Shown: positions 8,006 to 17,433, counted from the stretch's first letter. The stretch: 64,000 nucleotides of DNA from Halomonas sp. ML-15 (GCF_014779595.1 NZ_JACXZT010000001.1:1-64000); one strand, 5' to 3'. The notes: generated by a model from the sequence alone, not told the origin. Made by a program: numbers and translations.

Positions 8006-9721
8006 TTAGCCCTGATTGGGTTCGCCAAGTTCACGCCAGGCGGCGTAGGTGCTGAGGAAGACCCGCCCGGTGATCTCATCGAGGAAGTGGCTGCGATTGA
8101 GCTGGTCCATGACCGGCCCCTTGACCTCCGCGAGATGCAGGGTGACGTTGGAGTCCTTGAGGCGGGCGTTGATGGCGTCGAGGCTCTCCAGCGCCGAGGC
8201 ATCGATCAGGTTGACCGCCGAGCAGATCAGCACCACGTGCTCCAGTTCGGGGCGACTGGCGACCAGGTCGTAGACGGTATCCTCGAGATAGCGGGCGTTG
8301 GCGAAGTAGAGGCTCTCGTCGATGCGCAACAGGGCGAGGTGGCTGGCGGTCTCCACCTCGTGGCGGGTCAGGTTGCGGAAGTGCTCGGTGCCGGGCACGC
8401 GGCCGACCAGGGCACTATGGGGACGGCTGGTGCGATACAGGAACAGGCCGATGGAGAGCGCCACCCCGGCGATGATGCCGGCTTCCACCCCTTCGACCAG
8501 GGTCAGCAGGATGGTCACCGCCATGGCGGCGAAGTCGCTTCGCGAGTAGCGCCAGGTCTGGCGCAGCATGTCGATATCCACCAGGGTCAGGATCGAGACC
8601 GTGATGGTCGCGGCCAGGGTGGCGATCGGCAGGTAATAGAGCAGCGAGGTCATCGACAGGGTGACCAGGGCGATGCCCAGCGCGGCGAAGGCGCCGGCGG
8701 CGGGGGTCTGGGCGCCGGCATCGAAGTTGATCACGGTGCGGGATAGTCCCCCGGTGACCGGCATCCCGCCGCTGAAGCCGGCGGCGAGGTTGGCACCGCC
8801 CAGGCCGATCAACTCCTGGTTGGGCGAGATCCGCTGGCGCCGCTTGGCGGCCAGCATCTGGCCCATGGAGATCGACTCTACGAAGCCCACCAGGCTGATC
8901 AGCAGCGCGGGGATCAGCAGCGCTCGCCACAGCGACAGCTCACTGAACGGCAGGGTCAGCGGCGGCAGCCCCTGGGGGATGGCGCCGACCACGGCGACAC
9001 CGCTGGCCGCGAGATCCCAGTGCCAGGTGGCCAGGGTGGTAGCGACCACGGCGAACACCGGCCCGGCCTTGGCCAGCAGGTCGGCCGGCCCGGCAGCGAG
9101 GCCCAGACGGCGCAGGCTGTCGCGCCCGTAGCGGCGCATCAGCACCAGAAAGCTCAAGGTTCCCAGGCCGATCACCAGGGTGGGAAGGTGAATAGCGCCG
9201 AGGTTGGGGGTCAGGGTAATAAGGCGTTCGAGCAGGGTGAAGCCGCTGCTCTCGACACCCAGCATGCCGCCCAGCTGGCTGGCGGCGATCAGGATGCCCG
9301 AGGCGGTAAGAAAGCCGGAAATCACCGGGTGGCTGAGGAAGTTGGTGAAGAAGCCGAGCTTCATCAGCCCCATGGCGGCCAGCATGCCGCCCGACAGCAG
9401 CGACAGCACCAGCGCCGCCTGCAGATATTCCGGGCTGCCTGGGCTTGCCACCGCCGAGAGAGCGGCGCCGGTCATCAGCGCGATGATCGCCACCGGTCCC
9501 ACCGCCAGGGTGCGGCTGGTACCGAACAGGCAGTAGACCAGCTGTGGCAGGATACTGGCATAGAGACCCACCACCGCCGGCAGGCCGGCAAGAATGGCGT
9601 AGGCCAGCGACTGGGGGATCACCATCACGGTGACGATGATGCCGGCCAGCAGGTCGGCGCCGAACAGACGACGATGATAGTGGGGCAGCCAGGCGAGAAT
9701 CGGCAGGTAGCGCTTGAGCAT
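8006..9721 (-). CDS. SulP-family anion transporter with STAS domain
   Basis: 571 residues. About ten to twelve hydrophobic segments follow the SulP signature near the N-terminus (IPQSLAYAILAGLPAVVGLYA, then GTSRTLAVGPVA). A second family block, GLSRTVINFDAGAQT, lies near residue 340, and a cytoplasmic STAS domain occupies about 455-560. Members move sulfate, bicarbonate or dicarboxylates; the substrate cannot be read from sequence. ATG 9721 gives the normal family length; translation from further upstream would add an implausible polar stretch. It has no operon partner, being convergent with lhgO and divergent from the M42 peptidase gene. Confidence 0.88.
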   Translation of the reverse strand: MLKRYLPILAWLPHYHRRLFGADLLAGIIVTVMVIPQSLAYAILAGLPAVVGLYASILPQLVYCLFGTSRTLAVGPVAIIALMTGAALSAVASPGSPEYLQAALVLSLLSGGMLAAMGLMKLGFFTNFLSHPVISGFLTASGILIAASQLGGMLGVESSGFTLLERLITLTPNLGAIHLPTLVIGLGTLSFLVLMRRYGRDSLRRLGLAAGPADLLAKAGPVFAVVATTLATWHWDLAASGVAVVGAIPQGLPPLTLPFSELSLWRALLIPALLISLVGFVESISMGQMLAAKRRQRISPNQELIGLGGANLAAGFSGGMPVTGGLSRTVINFDAGAQTPAAGAFAALGIALVTLSMTSLLYYLPIATLAATITVSILTLVDIDMLRQTWRYSRSDFAAMAVTILLTLVEGVEAGIIAGVALSIGLFLYRTSRPHSALVGRVPGTEHFRNLTRHEVETASHLALLRIDESLYFANARYLEDTVYDLVASRPELEHVVLICSAVNLIDASALESLDAINARLKDSNVTLHLAEVKGPVMDQLNRSHFLDEITGRVFLSTYAAWRELGEPNQG

Positions 9722-9863
9722 CACGGCCCCGTGTCGGCAGGCGATATGGCATTGATGAGTCTGATAAAAAAGCAAGGTTACCGGAAATTGACCACGATGT
9801 TGATCGCCAAGCGACGGCCAGCAGGTAACATGCGTCATAACAGGCCCCTGATGCGAGACGCCT

Positions 9864-10895
9864 ATGTCAATGGATACCTTTTATCTCGAAGAGCAGCTGT
9901 TGGCGCTGCTGGCGATACCCTCGCCGTCGCTGCATACCACTAGCATCGCCGACCATCTGGCGGATGAGCTTGCGCGGCTGGGGTTGACGACCCGGCGCAC
10001 CGTGCGGGGCGATCTGCTGGCCGAGACGCCGGGCAGCGCGCCGCGTAGGGCGATTACCGCGCATTTGGATACCCTGGGTGCGATGGTGGTGGGGCTCAAG
10101 GAGAACGGCCGACTGGCGGTCAGGCCGATCGGCTCGTGGAATGCGCGCTTTGCCGATGGTGCGCGGGTCAAGTTGCACGGTGAGGCGGGGGAGGTGCTGG
10201 CGTCGGGCACCCTGCTGCCGACCCTCGCTTCCGGCCATGTCTATAACGAGGCGGTCGACCGGCTGCCGGCAGACTGGGCGCATATCGAGCTGCGCCTGGA
10301 CCTGGTCGACACCTCCCCCAGCGCACTGCGTCAGCAGGGCATCGAGGTGGGTGCCCTGGTCAGTATCGACAGCCAGCCCAGCGTCACCGACAGCGGCTTT
10401 ATCAATGCCCGCCATCTCGACAACAAGGCGGCCATCGCCTGTCTGCTGGCGGCGATTCGCGCCGGGGGCTTGCCCGGTGATGTGCGGCTGGTGTTCTCCT
10501 GTGCCGAGGAGCTGGGGGTAGGCATCACTCAGGTGATGTTCGAGGGCATCGAGGAGGTGCTAAATCTGGATATCGCCGCCCAGGGCGAGGGGCAGAACGT
10601 CTGCCACGACGGCGTGACGATTGCCATGCTCGACTCGCTAGGGCCCCTGCATCCGGTCGCTACCCAGCGACTGATCGCACTGTGCCGTGAGCACCAGATA
10701 CCTTTCAGCCGCGACTGTTTTCCCTACTACTATTGCGACGGCGACGCCGCTGCCAAGGCCGGGCTGGATGTACGCAACGGACTGGCCTGTTTCGGCGCCG
10801 ATGCCTCCCACGGCTGGGAGCGGGTGCACCGCGACTCACTGCTGGCGCTGAGCCGCCTGGTAAGGGCCTGGCTGGCAGCGCCGCTCCAGGCCTAG
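9864..10895 (+). CDS. M42-family metallopeptidase, similar to the NAGGN-system peptidase
   Basis: 343 residues with the co-catalytic di-metal site of family M42: H67-x-D69 in AHLDTLG, bridging D185 in RHLDNKAA, general base and ligand E215-E216 in CAEELGV, D236 in LNLDIA and a C-terminal His in ASHGWERVH. The compact length and these contexts resemble the peptidase that accompanies N-acetylglutaminylglutamine amide (osmolyte) synthesis genes. Those synthesis genes are absent here, so an osmolyte link is tentative. Two in-frame ATGs (9864, 9870) are possible starts. Its TAG stop shares CTAG with the convergent GntR gene. Confidence 0.8.
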   Translation: MSMDTFYLEEQLLALLAIPSPSLHTTSIADHLADELARLGLTTRRTVRGDLLAETPGSAPRRAITAHLDTLGAMVVGLKENGRLAVRPIGSWNARFADGARVKLHGEAGEVLASGTLLPTLASGHVYNEAVDRLPADWAHIELRLDLVDTSPSALRQQGIEVGALVSIDSQPSVTDSGFINARHLDNKAAIACLLAAIRAGGLPGDVRLVFSCAEELGVGITQVMFEGIEEVLNLDIAAQGEGQNVCHDGVTIAMLDSLGPLHPVATQRLIALCREHQIPFSRDCFPYYYCDGDAAAKAGLDVRNGLACFGADASHGWERVHRDSLLALSRLVRAWLAAPLQA

Positions 10896-11725
10896 CCCGT
10901 TGGCGTTGTCTTGCCTGGCCAGTGGCCCTGCAGCGCCAGGTACTCACGGCTGGGGGAGCTGGCTGCGCCGGCGGCCTTGAAGAAGCTCTTCTCCAGCATT
11001 GCCTCTCGCTCCTCCATCAATGCCTGAGCGGCGCACATATGTTCGGCCATGACCCGGCTGGCGCGGTCAGCGTCGCCATCGCGCAGCGCGGCGATCAGCT
11101 GCTGCTGGTAGTCGTGACCGCGCTGGCGCAGCTCGGGGTAGGGGTGCTGGTAGATGCGTAGGCAGACGGTGTGGCTCATCAACAGTCGAATCGGGTAGCG
11201 GCACATCAGCGCCAGCAGCGGGTTGGGGCAGTGCTCCACCAGCAGCAGGTGAAACTCGAGCTCCTTGATGCGCTGGGTGCGCTCCTCCTCCAGGGTGGCA
11301 GGGGGGTGGTCGTAGTAGGCCATCACCTTCTCCAGGCCGTCGAAGGCCTCCGCATCGAGCAGCCCCGCGATGCTGGCCACCAGTGCCGGCTCGAGCTGCT
11401 TGCGCACTTCGTAGATATCGTGAATGGTCGGTGGACGAAAGAAGAAGTAGTTGCCGAGCAGCTCCATGCTGCGGTCGGCGCTGACCTCGGCGATAAAGGC
11501 GCCGCCCTTGGGGCCAGTGCGGGTGTGGATCAGCCCCTGGGCCTCGAGGGCGCGCAGCGCCTCACGAATGGTGCCTTTGGAGGCACCCAGGGCATCGATC
11601 AGATGCTGCTCCTGGGGGAGTCGATCACCGGGGACAAGGCCCTGCTCGGCGATATAGTCCTTGAGCGCCTCGGCGATGACCTCGGTGCGCTTGCGGCGCG
11701 GGGCAGTGGGCGTTGGCGTACTCAT
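10892..11725 (-). CDS. GntR-family (FCD) regulator of the adjacent peptide ABC operon
   Basis: 277 residues. The winged-helix domain is at about 12-78 (LPQEQHLIDALGASKGTIREALRAL) and the FCD effector domain at about 100-235. Its ATG overlaps the stop of the upstream ATP-binding protein gene as ATGA (11722-11725), so it is translationally coupled to the ABC operon and is likely its regulator. Candidate target: the 16-bp palindrome at 17297-17312 in front of the first operon gene. The effector could be a peptide or amino acid derivative, but nothing in the sequence identifies it. Confidence 0.82.
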   Translation of the reverse strand: MSTPTPTAPRRKRTEVIAEALKDYIAEQGLVPGDRLPQEQHLIDALGASKGTIREALRALEAQGLIHTRTGPKGGAFIAEVSADRSMELLGNYFFFRPPTIHDIYEVRKQLEPALVASIAGLLDAEAFDGLEKVMAYYDHPPATLEEERTQRIKELEFHLLLVEHCPNPLLALMCRYPIRLLMSHTVCLRIYQHPYPELRQRGHDYQQQLIAALRDGDADRASRVMAEHMCAAQALMEEREAMLEKSFFKAAGAASSPSREYLALQGHWPGKTTPTG

Positions 11726-12741
11726 GGGGCTCCCGGTGTGGCGGTGGTCGAGGCGCTAGCCTGCCACGGCCCCCGCTCGGGGTACAGGCAGGCGGCGCGG
11801 TGTGCGTGGGTGCTCAGCGATTCAAGGACCGGCGGTGCCTCGCGGCAAGCCTCACGCGCCTTGTGGCAGCGCGGCGCGAAGGCGCAGCCGGGCGGCGGAT
11901 CGAGGGGGTCGGGCAGTTCGGCGGCGGTGGACTCGGCGATGATCGGCGGGCCGCCGGGCACCGGTGCGCTGCCCAACAGCAGCCGGGTATAGGGGTGCGC
12001 CGGCTCGCTGAACAGCTGTCGAGTTGGGGCCTCTTCCACCACCCGACCGAAATACATCACCGCGATACGCTGGCTGATGGTCTCGACCACCGACAGGTCG
12101 TGGCTGATAAACAGGTAGGTGAGATCGAATTCGGCCTTGAGCCGCCGCAGCAGCTTGAGCACCTGGGCCTGGACCGAGACATCCAGCGCCGAGACCGGTT
12201 CGTCGAGTACCAGCACCTCAGGCTCCGCGGCCAGTGCCCGGGCGATGCCGATGCGCTGAGCCTGGCCCCCGGAGAATTCATGGGGGTAGCGGGTGACGAA
12301 CTCCGGTCGCAGATTGACCACCTCCAGCAGTTCGGCAATGCGCGTGTCGAGAGCACGGCCTGACAGGCCGCGCAGGTGCTTGAGGGGTGCGGCGAGGATA
12401 TCGCGGATGCGCATGCGCGGATTGAGCGAGCTGAGCGGATCCTGGAACACGTACTGGATACGCCGCGATAGCGCGTGACGGTCGAGGCGGCGCATGGCCT
12501 GCAGGTCCTCGCCGCCAAAACGGATCAGGCCGCTACTGGGGGTGTCGAGTCCCACCAGCATGCGCGCCAGGGTCGACTTGCCGCAGCCCGACTCGCCGAC
12601 GATACCCAGGGTTTCGCCGCGCAGAACCTGCAGATTCACGCCCTGTACGGCCTGTACACCGGGCCTGGCGGCGCCCAGCAGGCTGCGGCCGCCGCCAAAG
12701 GTGCGGGTCAGGTCGGTGATCTCTAGCAGCGCGTCAGACAT
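11722..12741 (-). CDS. Dipeptide/oligopeptide ABC transporter ATP-binding protein (DppF/OppF type)
   Basis: 339 residues. Walker A GESGCGKS is at about 49-56, the ABC signature FSGGQAQR about 155, Walker B VLVLDEP about 177, the H-loop is in FISHDLSVVE, and a C-terminal oligopeptide-type extension contains the cysteine pattern CAFAPRCHKA that often binds an iron-sulfur centre. It pairs with the ATPase half of the fused protein encoded just upstream to energise import. The start overlaps the end of that gene by 8 bases, and its own stop overlaps the GntR start as ATGA, indicating a tightly packed operon. Confidence 0.92.
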   Translation of the reverse strand: MSDALLEITDLTRTFGGGRSLLGAARPGVQAVQGVNLQVLRGETLGIVGESGCGKSTLARMLVGLDTPSSGLIRFGGEDLQAMRRLDRHALSRRIQYVFQDPLSSLNPRMRIRDILAAPLKHLRGLSGRALDTRIAELLEVVNLRPEFVTRYPHEFSGGQAQRIGIARALAAEPEVLVLDEPVSALDVSVQAQVLKLLRRLKAEFDLTYLFISHDLSVVETISQRIAVMYFGRVVEEAPTRQLFSEPAHPYTRLLLGSAPVPGGPPIIAESTAAELPDPLDPPPGCAFAPRCHKAREACREAPPVLESLSTHAHRAACLYPERGPWQASASTTATPGAP

Positions 12742-14650
12742 GAGCGGCTCCGATGACGGTGTGGTCGGCCAGCGGTTTGATACAGCGCACCTGGCGATTG
12801 GCGTCGCTGGCGATCAGGGCGATATCGCCTTCGCGGCAGCGTGGCTCCACCAGGTCGCAGCGATCGGCGAAGGCGCAGCCGGGGGGCAACGCATTGGCCG
12901 CCGGGGGCAGGCCGGGAATCGCCGCCGGCTCGTTGTCCGGTTCGCCGAGGCGCGGAACGCAGTCGATCAGTCGCCGCGTATAGGGGTGTCGCGGGTTGGC
13001 AAGTAAGTCCTGAGTGGGGCCCATCTCGACGATACGCCCGGCGTACATCACCGCTACCCGGTCGCAGATCTGGGAGACCACGCCGAAATCGTGGGTGATG
13101 AACAGCACCGCAGTGCCCTGCTCCTCGCGCAGCCGCTTGAGCAGGTCGAGGATCTGCGCCTGGACCGTGACGTCCAGCGCAGTGGTCGGCTCATCGGCGA
13201 TGATCAGCTGCGGGTCATTGGCCAGCGCCATGGCGATGCCGACCCGCTGGCGCATGCCCCCTGAGAGCTCATGGGGGTACTGGGCGGCGCGGCGTGTCGG
13301 ATTGGGAATCCTCACCTGGCCGAGCAGCTCCACGGCGCGCTGATGGGCGGCCTGCCTTGACAGCGGCTGATGGGTGCGCAGCGCTTCGACCAACTGATCG
13401 CCGACCCTGATCAGCGGATGCAGGGTGGAGAGCGGATCCTGGAACACGTAGGCGACCCGGTTGCCACGCACCTTGCGCAGCTCGCGGATGCCCATGTCGA
13501 GCAGATCGCGGCCCTGGAAGTGGACCTGGCCGCCGCTGATCAGGCCCGGCGGCGAGGCCACCAGACCCAGCAGCGACAGGGCGGTGACCGACTTGCCGGA
13601 GCCCGACTCGCCGACCAGCCCCAGACACTCGTTGGGCTTGAGGGTGAAGCTGACGCCGTTGACCGCACGGTAGGTGTCACGCCCGACTTCGAAGTCGGTA
13701 TGCAGGTCGTCGACCTCGAGCAGCGCCGGGTCCTGGCCGGGAGCGTTAAGGTCATCATCCACCGCGGTGTGGCGCCGGCGGCGAATGCGCGTCATGGGGG
13801 CCGGTCGCGACAGCGCCCCGGACTTGAGGCGCGGGTCGAGGGCGTCACGCACGCCGTCGCCGAGCAGGTTGATGCTCATCACCAGCAGGAAGATCGCCAG
13901 CCCCGGCAGTGTCGCCACATGGGGGGCGTTGATGATCATGCGTCGGCCCTCGCCGAGCATCGAGCCAAGATCGGCCTGGGGCGGCTGGGCACCCAGGCCG
14001 AGGAAGCTCAGGCCGGCGGTCTCGAGGATCATCCAGCCAACGGTGGTGGAGAGGGTGATAACGATCACCGGCAGCACATTGGGCAGGATCTCGGTGACCA
14101 GGATGCGCAGGTCGCCCTTGCCCGAGAGTCGCGCGGCGTCGACGAACTCGCGATGGGCGATGCTCACCGTGGCGCCGCGGATATTCCGCGCGAAGAAGGG
14201 AATATTGACGATGGCGATGGCGTAGAGGGCGTTCAGCAACCCGGGCCCGAGCACCGCGACGATGGCCAGCGCCAGCAGGATATAGGGGAACGCCATCAGC
14301 ATATCGATGCCGCGCATCAGGGTGTTGTCGGTGCGTCCGCCGAAGTAGCCCGCCACCAGCCCGATCAGCGAGCCGACAAAGGCCGCCACCAGCGAGGCGG
14401 CGATACCCACCGCGAGGCTGACCCGCAGGCCCCACAGCAGCCGCGAGAGAATGTCGCGACCGAGCTGGTCGGTGCCCAGCCAGTGGCCCTCCGAGAGCGG
14501 CGGTTGCAGGCGGTTGGCGGGATTGGTGGCGTTGGGTTCGAGCAGCGGTAGCAGCGGCGTCACCAGGGCCAGCAGCACCAGGGTCAGCAGTAGAATGCCG
14601 CCGAAGGCCGCCAGGCGGTTGCGCGCCAGCAGCGTGACGAATGCCATCAT
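12734..14650 (-). CDS. Fused peptide ABC permease (DppC type) and ATP-binding protein (DppD type)
   Basis: 638 residues forming one uninterrupted frame. Residues 1-280 are a DppC-like inner-membrane permease with six hydrophobic segments and the EAA-type loop around [14 protein letters not shown] (167-180). Residues about 281-310 are an Arg-rich and Asp-rich linker. From 310 a complete ABC ATPase follows, with Walker A GESGSGKS (348-355), signature LSGGMRQR, Walker B LIIADEP and the terminal Cys motif GCAFADRCD. Usually these are two genes; the fusion is in frame and both halves keep all key residues. ATG 14650 overlaps the stop of the partner permease gene as ATGA. Confidence 0.9.
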   Translation of the reverse strand: MMAFVTLLARNRLAAFGGILLLTLVLLALVTPLLPLLEPNATNPANRLQPPLSEGHWLGTDQLGRDILSRLLWGLRVSLAVGIAASLVAAFVGSLIGLVAGYFGGRTDNTLMRGIDMLMAFPYILLALAIVAVLGPGLLNALYAIAIVNIPFFARNIRGATVSIAHREFVDAARLSGKGDLRILVTEILPNVLPVIVITLSTTVGWMILETAGLSFLGLGAQPPQADLGSMLGEGRRMIINAPHVATLPGLAIFLLVMSINLLGDGVRDALDPRLKSGALSRPAPMTRIRRRRHTAVDDDLNAPGQDPALLEVDDLHTDFEVGRDTYRAVNGVSFTLKPNECLGLVGESGSGKSVTALSLLGLVASPPGLISGGQVHFQGRDLLDMGIRELRKVRGNRVAYVFQDPLSTLHPLIRVGDQLVEALRTHQPLSRQAAHQRAVELLGQVRIPNPTRRAAQYPHELSGGMRQRVGIAMALANDPQLIIADEPTTALDVTVQAQILDLLKRLREEQGTAVLFITHDFGVVSQICDRVAVMYAGRIVEMGPTQDLLANPRHPYTRRLIDCVPRLGEPDNEPAAIPGLPPAANALPPGCAFADRCDLVEPRCREGDIALIASDANRQVRCIKPLADHTVIGAAHV

Positions 14651-15594
14651 GCCTTGATCCTCGGATCGAGCCAGTACTGCAGCAGGTCGGCGCAAAGATT
14701 GAACAGCACATAGCTGGCGGCGACCACCAGCACGCCGCCCTGGACCAGCAGCAGGTCGCGGGTGGAGATGGCGTTGACCAGCATGCGGCCGATGCCGGGC
14801 CACTGGAACACCGTCTCGATATAGACAGCGCCGCCGATCACGAAGCCGGCCTGCACGCCGATCACCGGGATCAGGTTGACCAGCGCCACCTTGAAGGCGT
14901 GGCCGAGGATCACGCGATTCTCGTCGAGGCCCTTGGCGCGGGCGGTGCGGATATAGTCCTGGCGCAGTACCTCGAGCATGTTCGAGCGGGTCAGCCGGGC
15001 GATCACCCCGGCGGCGACCACCGCCAGGGCCACGGCCGGCAGCACCAGGTGACGGAGCAGATCGGGCAGATCACCGCCGCCGTAGATCGAGTACATGCCG
15101 CTGACCGGAAACCAGCGCAGCTCCACCGAGAACAGCAGGATCATCAGCATGCCGAGCCAGAACGCCGGCACCGAGATGCCCACCAGCACCAGCAGGGTTA
15201 TGATGCGGTCGGCCCAGCCGTACTGGCGCACCGCCGAGACGATGCCGGCGGCGACGCCGATCACCACGCACAGCACCAGCGAGGTGCCGGCCAGGATCAG
15301 GGTGGCACCGAAGCGTTCCAGTACCTCGTCCAGCACCGGCCGGTTGAGGTGATAGGAGCGTCCGAAGTCACCCTGCAGGATATTGGTCAGCCACACCCAG
15401 TACTGCTGGGGCAGACTGAGATCGAGGCCGAGATCGGCGCGCAGGCGTGCCAGGTTCTCCGGCGTGGCGTAGGAGCCGAGGATGGCCAGCGCCGGATCGC
15501 CGGGAATCAGCGACATGATCAGGAATACGATCACCGTCAGCCCCAGCAGTACAGGCACCGTCATCAGCAGGCGGCGCAGGACGTAGAGATGCAT
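14647..15594 (-). CDS. Dipeptide/oligopeptide ABC transporter permease (DppB type)
   Basis: 315 residues with the DppB/OppB hallmark N-terminus (YVLRRLLMTVPVLLGLTVIVF), a periplasmic loop with GDFGRSY near residue 95, six membrane segments, and the cytoplasmic EAA loop near residues 200-220 (LEVLRQDYIRTARAKGL) that docks with the ATPases. It forms the translocation path together with the permease half of the downstream fusion protein. The gene lies about 64 bases after the binding-protein gene and overlaps the fusion gene by four bases. Confidence 0.92.
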   Translation of the reverse strand: MHLYVLRRLLMTVPVLLGLTVIVFLIMSLIPGDPALAILGSYATPENLARLRADLGLDLSLPQQYWVWLTNILQGDFGRSYHLNRPVLDEVLERFGATLILAGTSLVLCVVIGVAAGIVSAVRQYGWADRIITLLVLVGISVPAFWLGMLMILLFSVELRWFPVSGMYSIYGGGDLPDLLRHLVLPAVALAVVAAGVIARLTRSNMLEVLRQDYIRTARAKGLDENRVILGHAFKVALVNLIPVIGVQAGFVIGGAVYIETVFQWPGIGRMLVNAISTRDLLLVQGGVLVVAASYVLFNLCADLLQYWLDPRIKA

Positions 15595-15658
15595 GTGTCA
15601 TCACCCCAAAAAGCGTGGCCTCCGGGCAGGTGCAGCGCCTGCCCGGAGCGCCGTGTGC

Positions 15659-17236
15659 TTACGGCTTGCTGACCTCGTGGAGCAGCAGGAAGAAGGATGG
15701 CTGCAGGCGGAAGTTCTCGACTGCGGCAGTGGAGACCGCGTTCTGCTTCCAGTTGGCGACGAAGGCCCAGGGCGCGTCCTCGTGGACGATGGTCTGCATC
15801 TCCTTGTAGAGCGCGGCGCGCTCCTCCTGGTCGACGCTGCGGCGAGCTCGCTCGAGCAGGTCGTCGACCTCAGGGTTGCTGTAGTAGCCGGAGTTGAAAC
15901 CGCCCTGGTCGGGCATGGCGTCGGTGCGCAGGGCCAGGAACGGCAGGGTGTCCGGATCGTTGGTCATCCACGCCATCTGGGCCATGTCGGCCTTGCCTTC
16001 GAGGCCGGGATTGACCTCGCCGAGGAAGGTGTTCCACTCATAGGTTTCGATGCTGACGTCGAGTCCCACGTCGGCCAGGTCGGCCTGGATCGCCGAGCCC
16101 ATGGGAATCGGGTCGAGCATCCCCGAGCCGCCTTCGGTGACGTAGAAGGTCAGTTCGGCGCCCTCATGACCGGCCTCGGCGATCAGCTCGCGGGCACGAT
16201 CCGGGTCATAGGGGTAGGGCTCGAGCTCCTCGTTGTAGGCCCAGTCGAAGGCCGGTGGAATCGGTCCGGCGGCCACCGTGGCGGTGCCCTCGAGAATATT
16301 GTCGACCAGCGATGTCTTGTCGATGGCGTAGTTGATCGCTTGGCGCATGCGCCGGTCGGCGAAGGGGCCCTCCTTGGTGTTGAGGATCAGGAACCAGAGG
16401 TGTGGGCCGGCCTGTTCGGAGACCTGATACATCGGGTCCTCGGCGAACTGGGCGACGTTGTCCGGTGGCACCTCGACCATCAGATCGATACCGCCGGCCA
16501 TCATCTCGGCGACCCGAGTATTGGCGTCGGTGATCGGCCGAAATACCACTGCTTCCAGGGCCGGTGCGCCATCCCAGTAGTCGGGGTTGGCGCTGGCCAC
16601 CACGCGGCTGTTGCTCTGCCACTCCTCGAACTGGAAGGGCCCGGTACCCGAGGGATTGCGACCGAAGTCCTCGCCATGCTCCTCCACCCCCGCCGGCGAG
16701 ACGATCAGGCCGGTGGGGTAGGCGAGGTTGGAGAGGAAGGGCGCATAGGGCTCGTCGAGGGTGAAGGTGACCTCGTGCTCGCCGCTGGCTTCGACGCTGG
16801 TAATAGCCTCGAAGAAGAACGCCAGCGGGAAGGAACCGGTGTCGTGGTAGGGGTGATCCTCGTCGAGCATGCGCTCGAAGTGGAAGACCACCGAATCGGC
16901 GTCGAAGGCGCTGCCGTCGTGGAAGCTGACGTCGTCGCGCAGGCTAAAGGTGTAGACGGTGCCGTCGTCGCTGATCTGCCACTCGCTGGCCAGCGCCGGC
17001 TCGACTTCGAGGGTGCCGTCGGCGTAGCGCACCAGGCCGTCATACATGTTCATCATGATGCGGAAATCATTGACCGCGGTGACCTGGGCCGGGTCCAGGG
17101 ACTGCGGTTCGGCGATCTGCCCGACCACCAGCACATTGGGCGGGGTCTGGGCGGCGAGCGGGGCGCTCAAGCCGGCCACGGCGAGTGCCAGGGCCGATAG
17201 ACCAAGGCCCTTGGGCAGTGCGAGGGAGCGAATCAT
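15659..17236 (-). CDS. Peptide ABC transporter substrate-binding protein (SBP family 5)
   Basis: 525 residues. An N-terminal signal peptide runs to about A29 (LALAVAGLSAPLAAQ). The mature part follows the family-5 pattern: EPQSLDPAQV at its start, YTFSLRDDVSFHDGSAFDADSVVFHFERML near residue 105, and RMRQAINYAIDK near residue 300. It captures peptides or related solutes in the periplasm for the DppB/DppCD/DppF-type permease encoded next. Ribosome-binding site AGGAGAGG precedes ATG 17236. The mature protein is Asp/Glu-rich, fitting a salt-adapted exported protein. The actual ligand is unknown. Confidence 0.92.
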   Translation of the reverse strand: MIRSLALPKGLGLSALALAVAGLSAPLAAQTPPNVLVVGQIAEPQSLDPAQVTAVNDFRIMMNMYDGLVRYADGTLEVEPALASEWQISDDGTVYTFSLRDDVSFHDGSAFDADSVVFHFERMLDEDHPYHDTGSFPLAFFFEAITSVEASGEHEVTFTLDEPYAPFLSNLAYPTGLIVSPAGVEEHGEDFGRNPSGTGPFQFEEWQSNSRVVASANPDYWDGAPALEAVVFRPITDANTRVAEMMAGGIDLMVEVPPDNVAQFAEDPMYQVSEQAGPHLWFLILNTKEGPFADRRMRQAINYAIDKTSLVDNILEGTATVAAGPIPPAFDWAYNEELEPYPYDPDRARELIAEAGHEGAELTFYVTEGGSGMLDPIPMGSAIQADLADVGLDVSIETYEWNTFLGEVNPGLEGKADMAQMAWMTNDPDTLPFLALRTDAMPDQGGFNSGYYSNPEVDDLLERARRSVDQEERAALYKEMQTIVHEDAPWAFVANWKQNAVSTAAVENFRLQPSFFLLLHEVSKP

Positions 17237-17296
17237 CTTGCCTCTCCTGATGTTGTTGGGATGGTGGTGAGTCGGCTAGGCTGTCGGTGATCTTGT

Positions 17297-17312
17297 ATTT
17301 ATCATGATAAAT
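17297..17312. promoter_or_regulatory. 16-bp palindromic operator candidate
   Basis: ATTTATCATGATAAAT is a perfect 16-bp inverted repeat, 61 bases upstream of the binding-protein start and embedded in the most AT-rich part of the spacer. Reading toward the operon, the same sequence could overlap a -10 element. The most likely binder is the GntR regulator encoded as the last gene of this operon; that is inference. Confidence 0.6.
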
Positions 17313-17433
17313 CACTCTAATTAGGTATGGCATAGGCGAGAGCGTGATGCAAGTGACCGGTTGGGGGCAGGCCAGGTGAGTTTTAGTGGCTCCTGGCGAG
17401 GGATGCCGGGGTGGGCGGCATTGGCGCACTTAG

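Noticed and set aside
7807-8202. Open frames crossing the MITE and the sulP end
   Set aside because: They combine hairpin-rich repeat sequence with antisense of sulP and have no start signal.
13269-14711. Long overlapping frames inside the peptide ABC operon on both strands
   Set aside because: They are out-of-frame shadows of the fused permease-ATPase gene, with Arg/Gly/His-rich composition.
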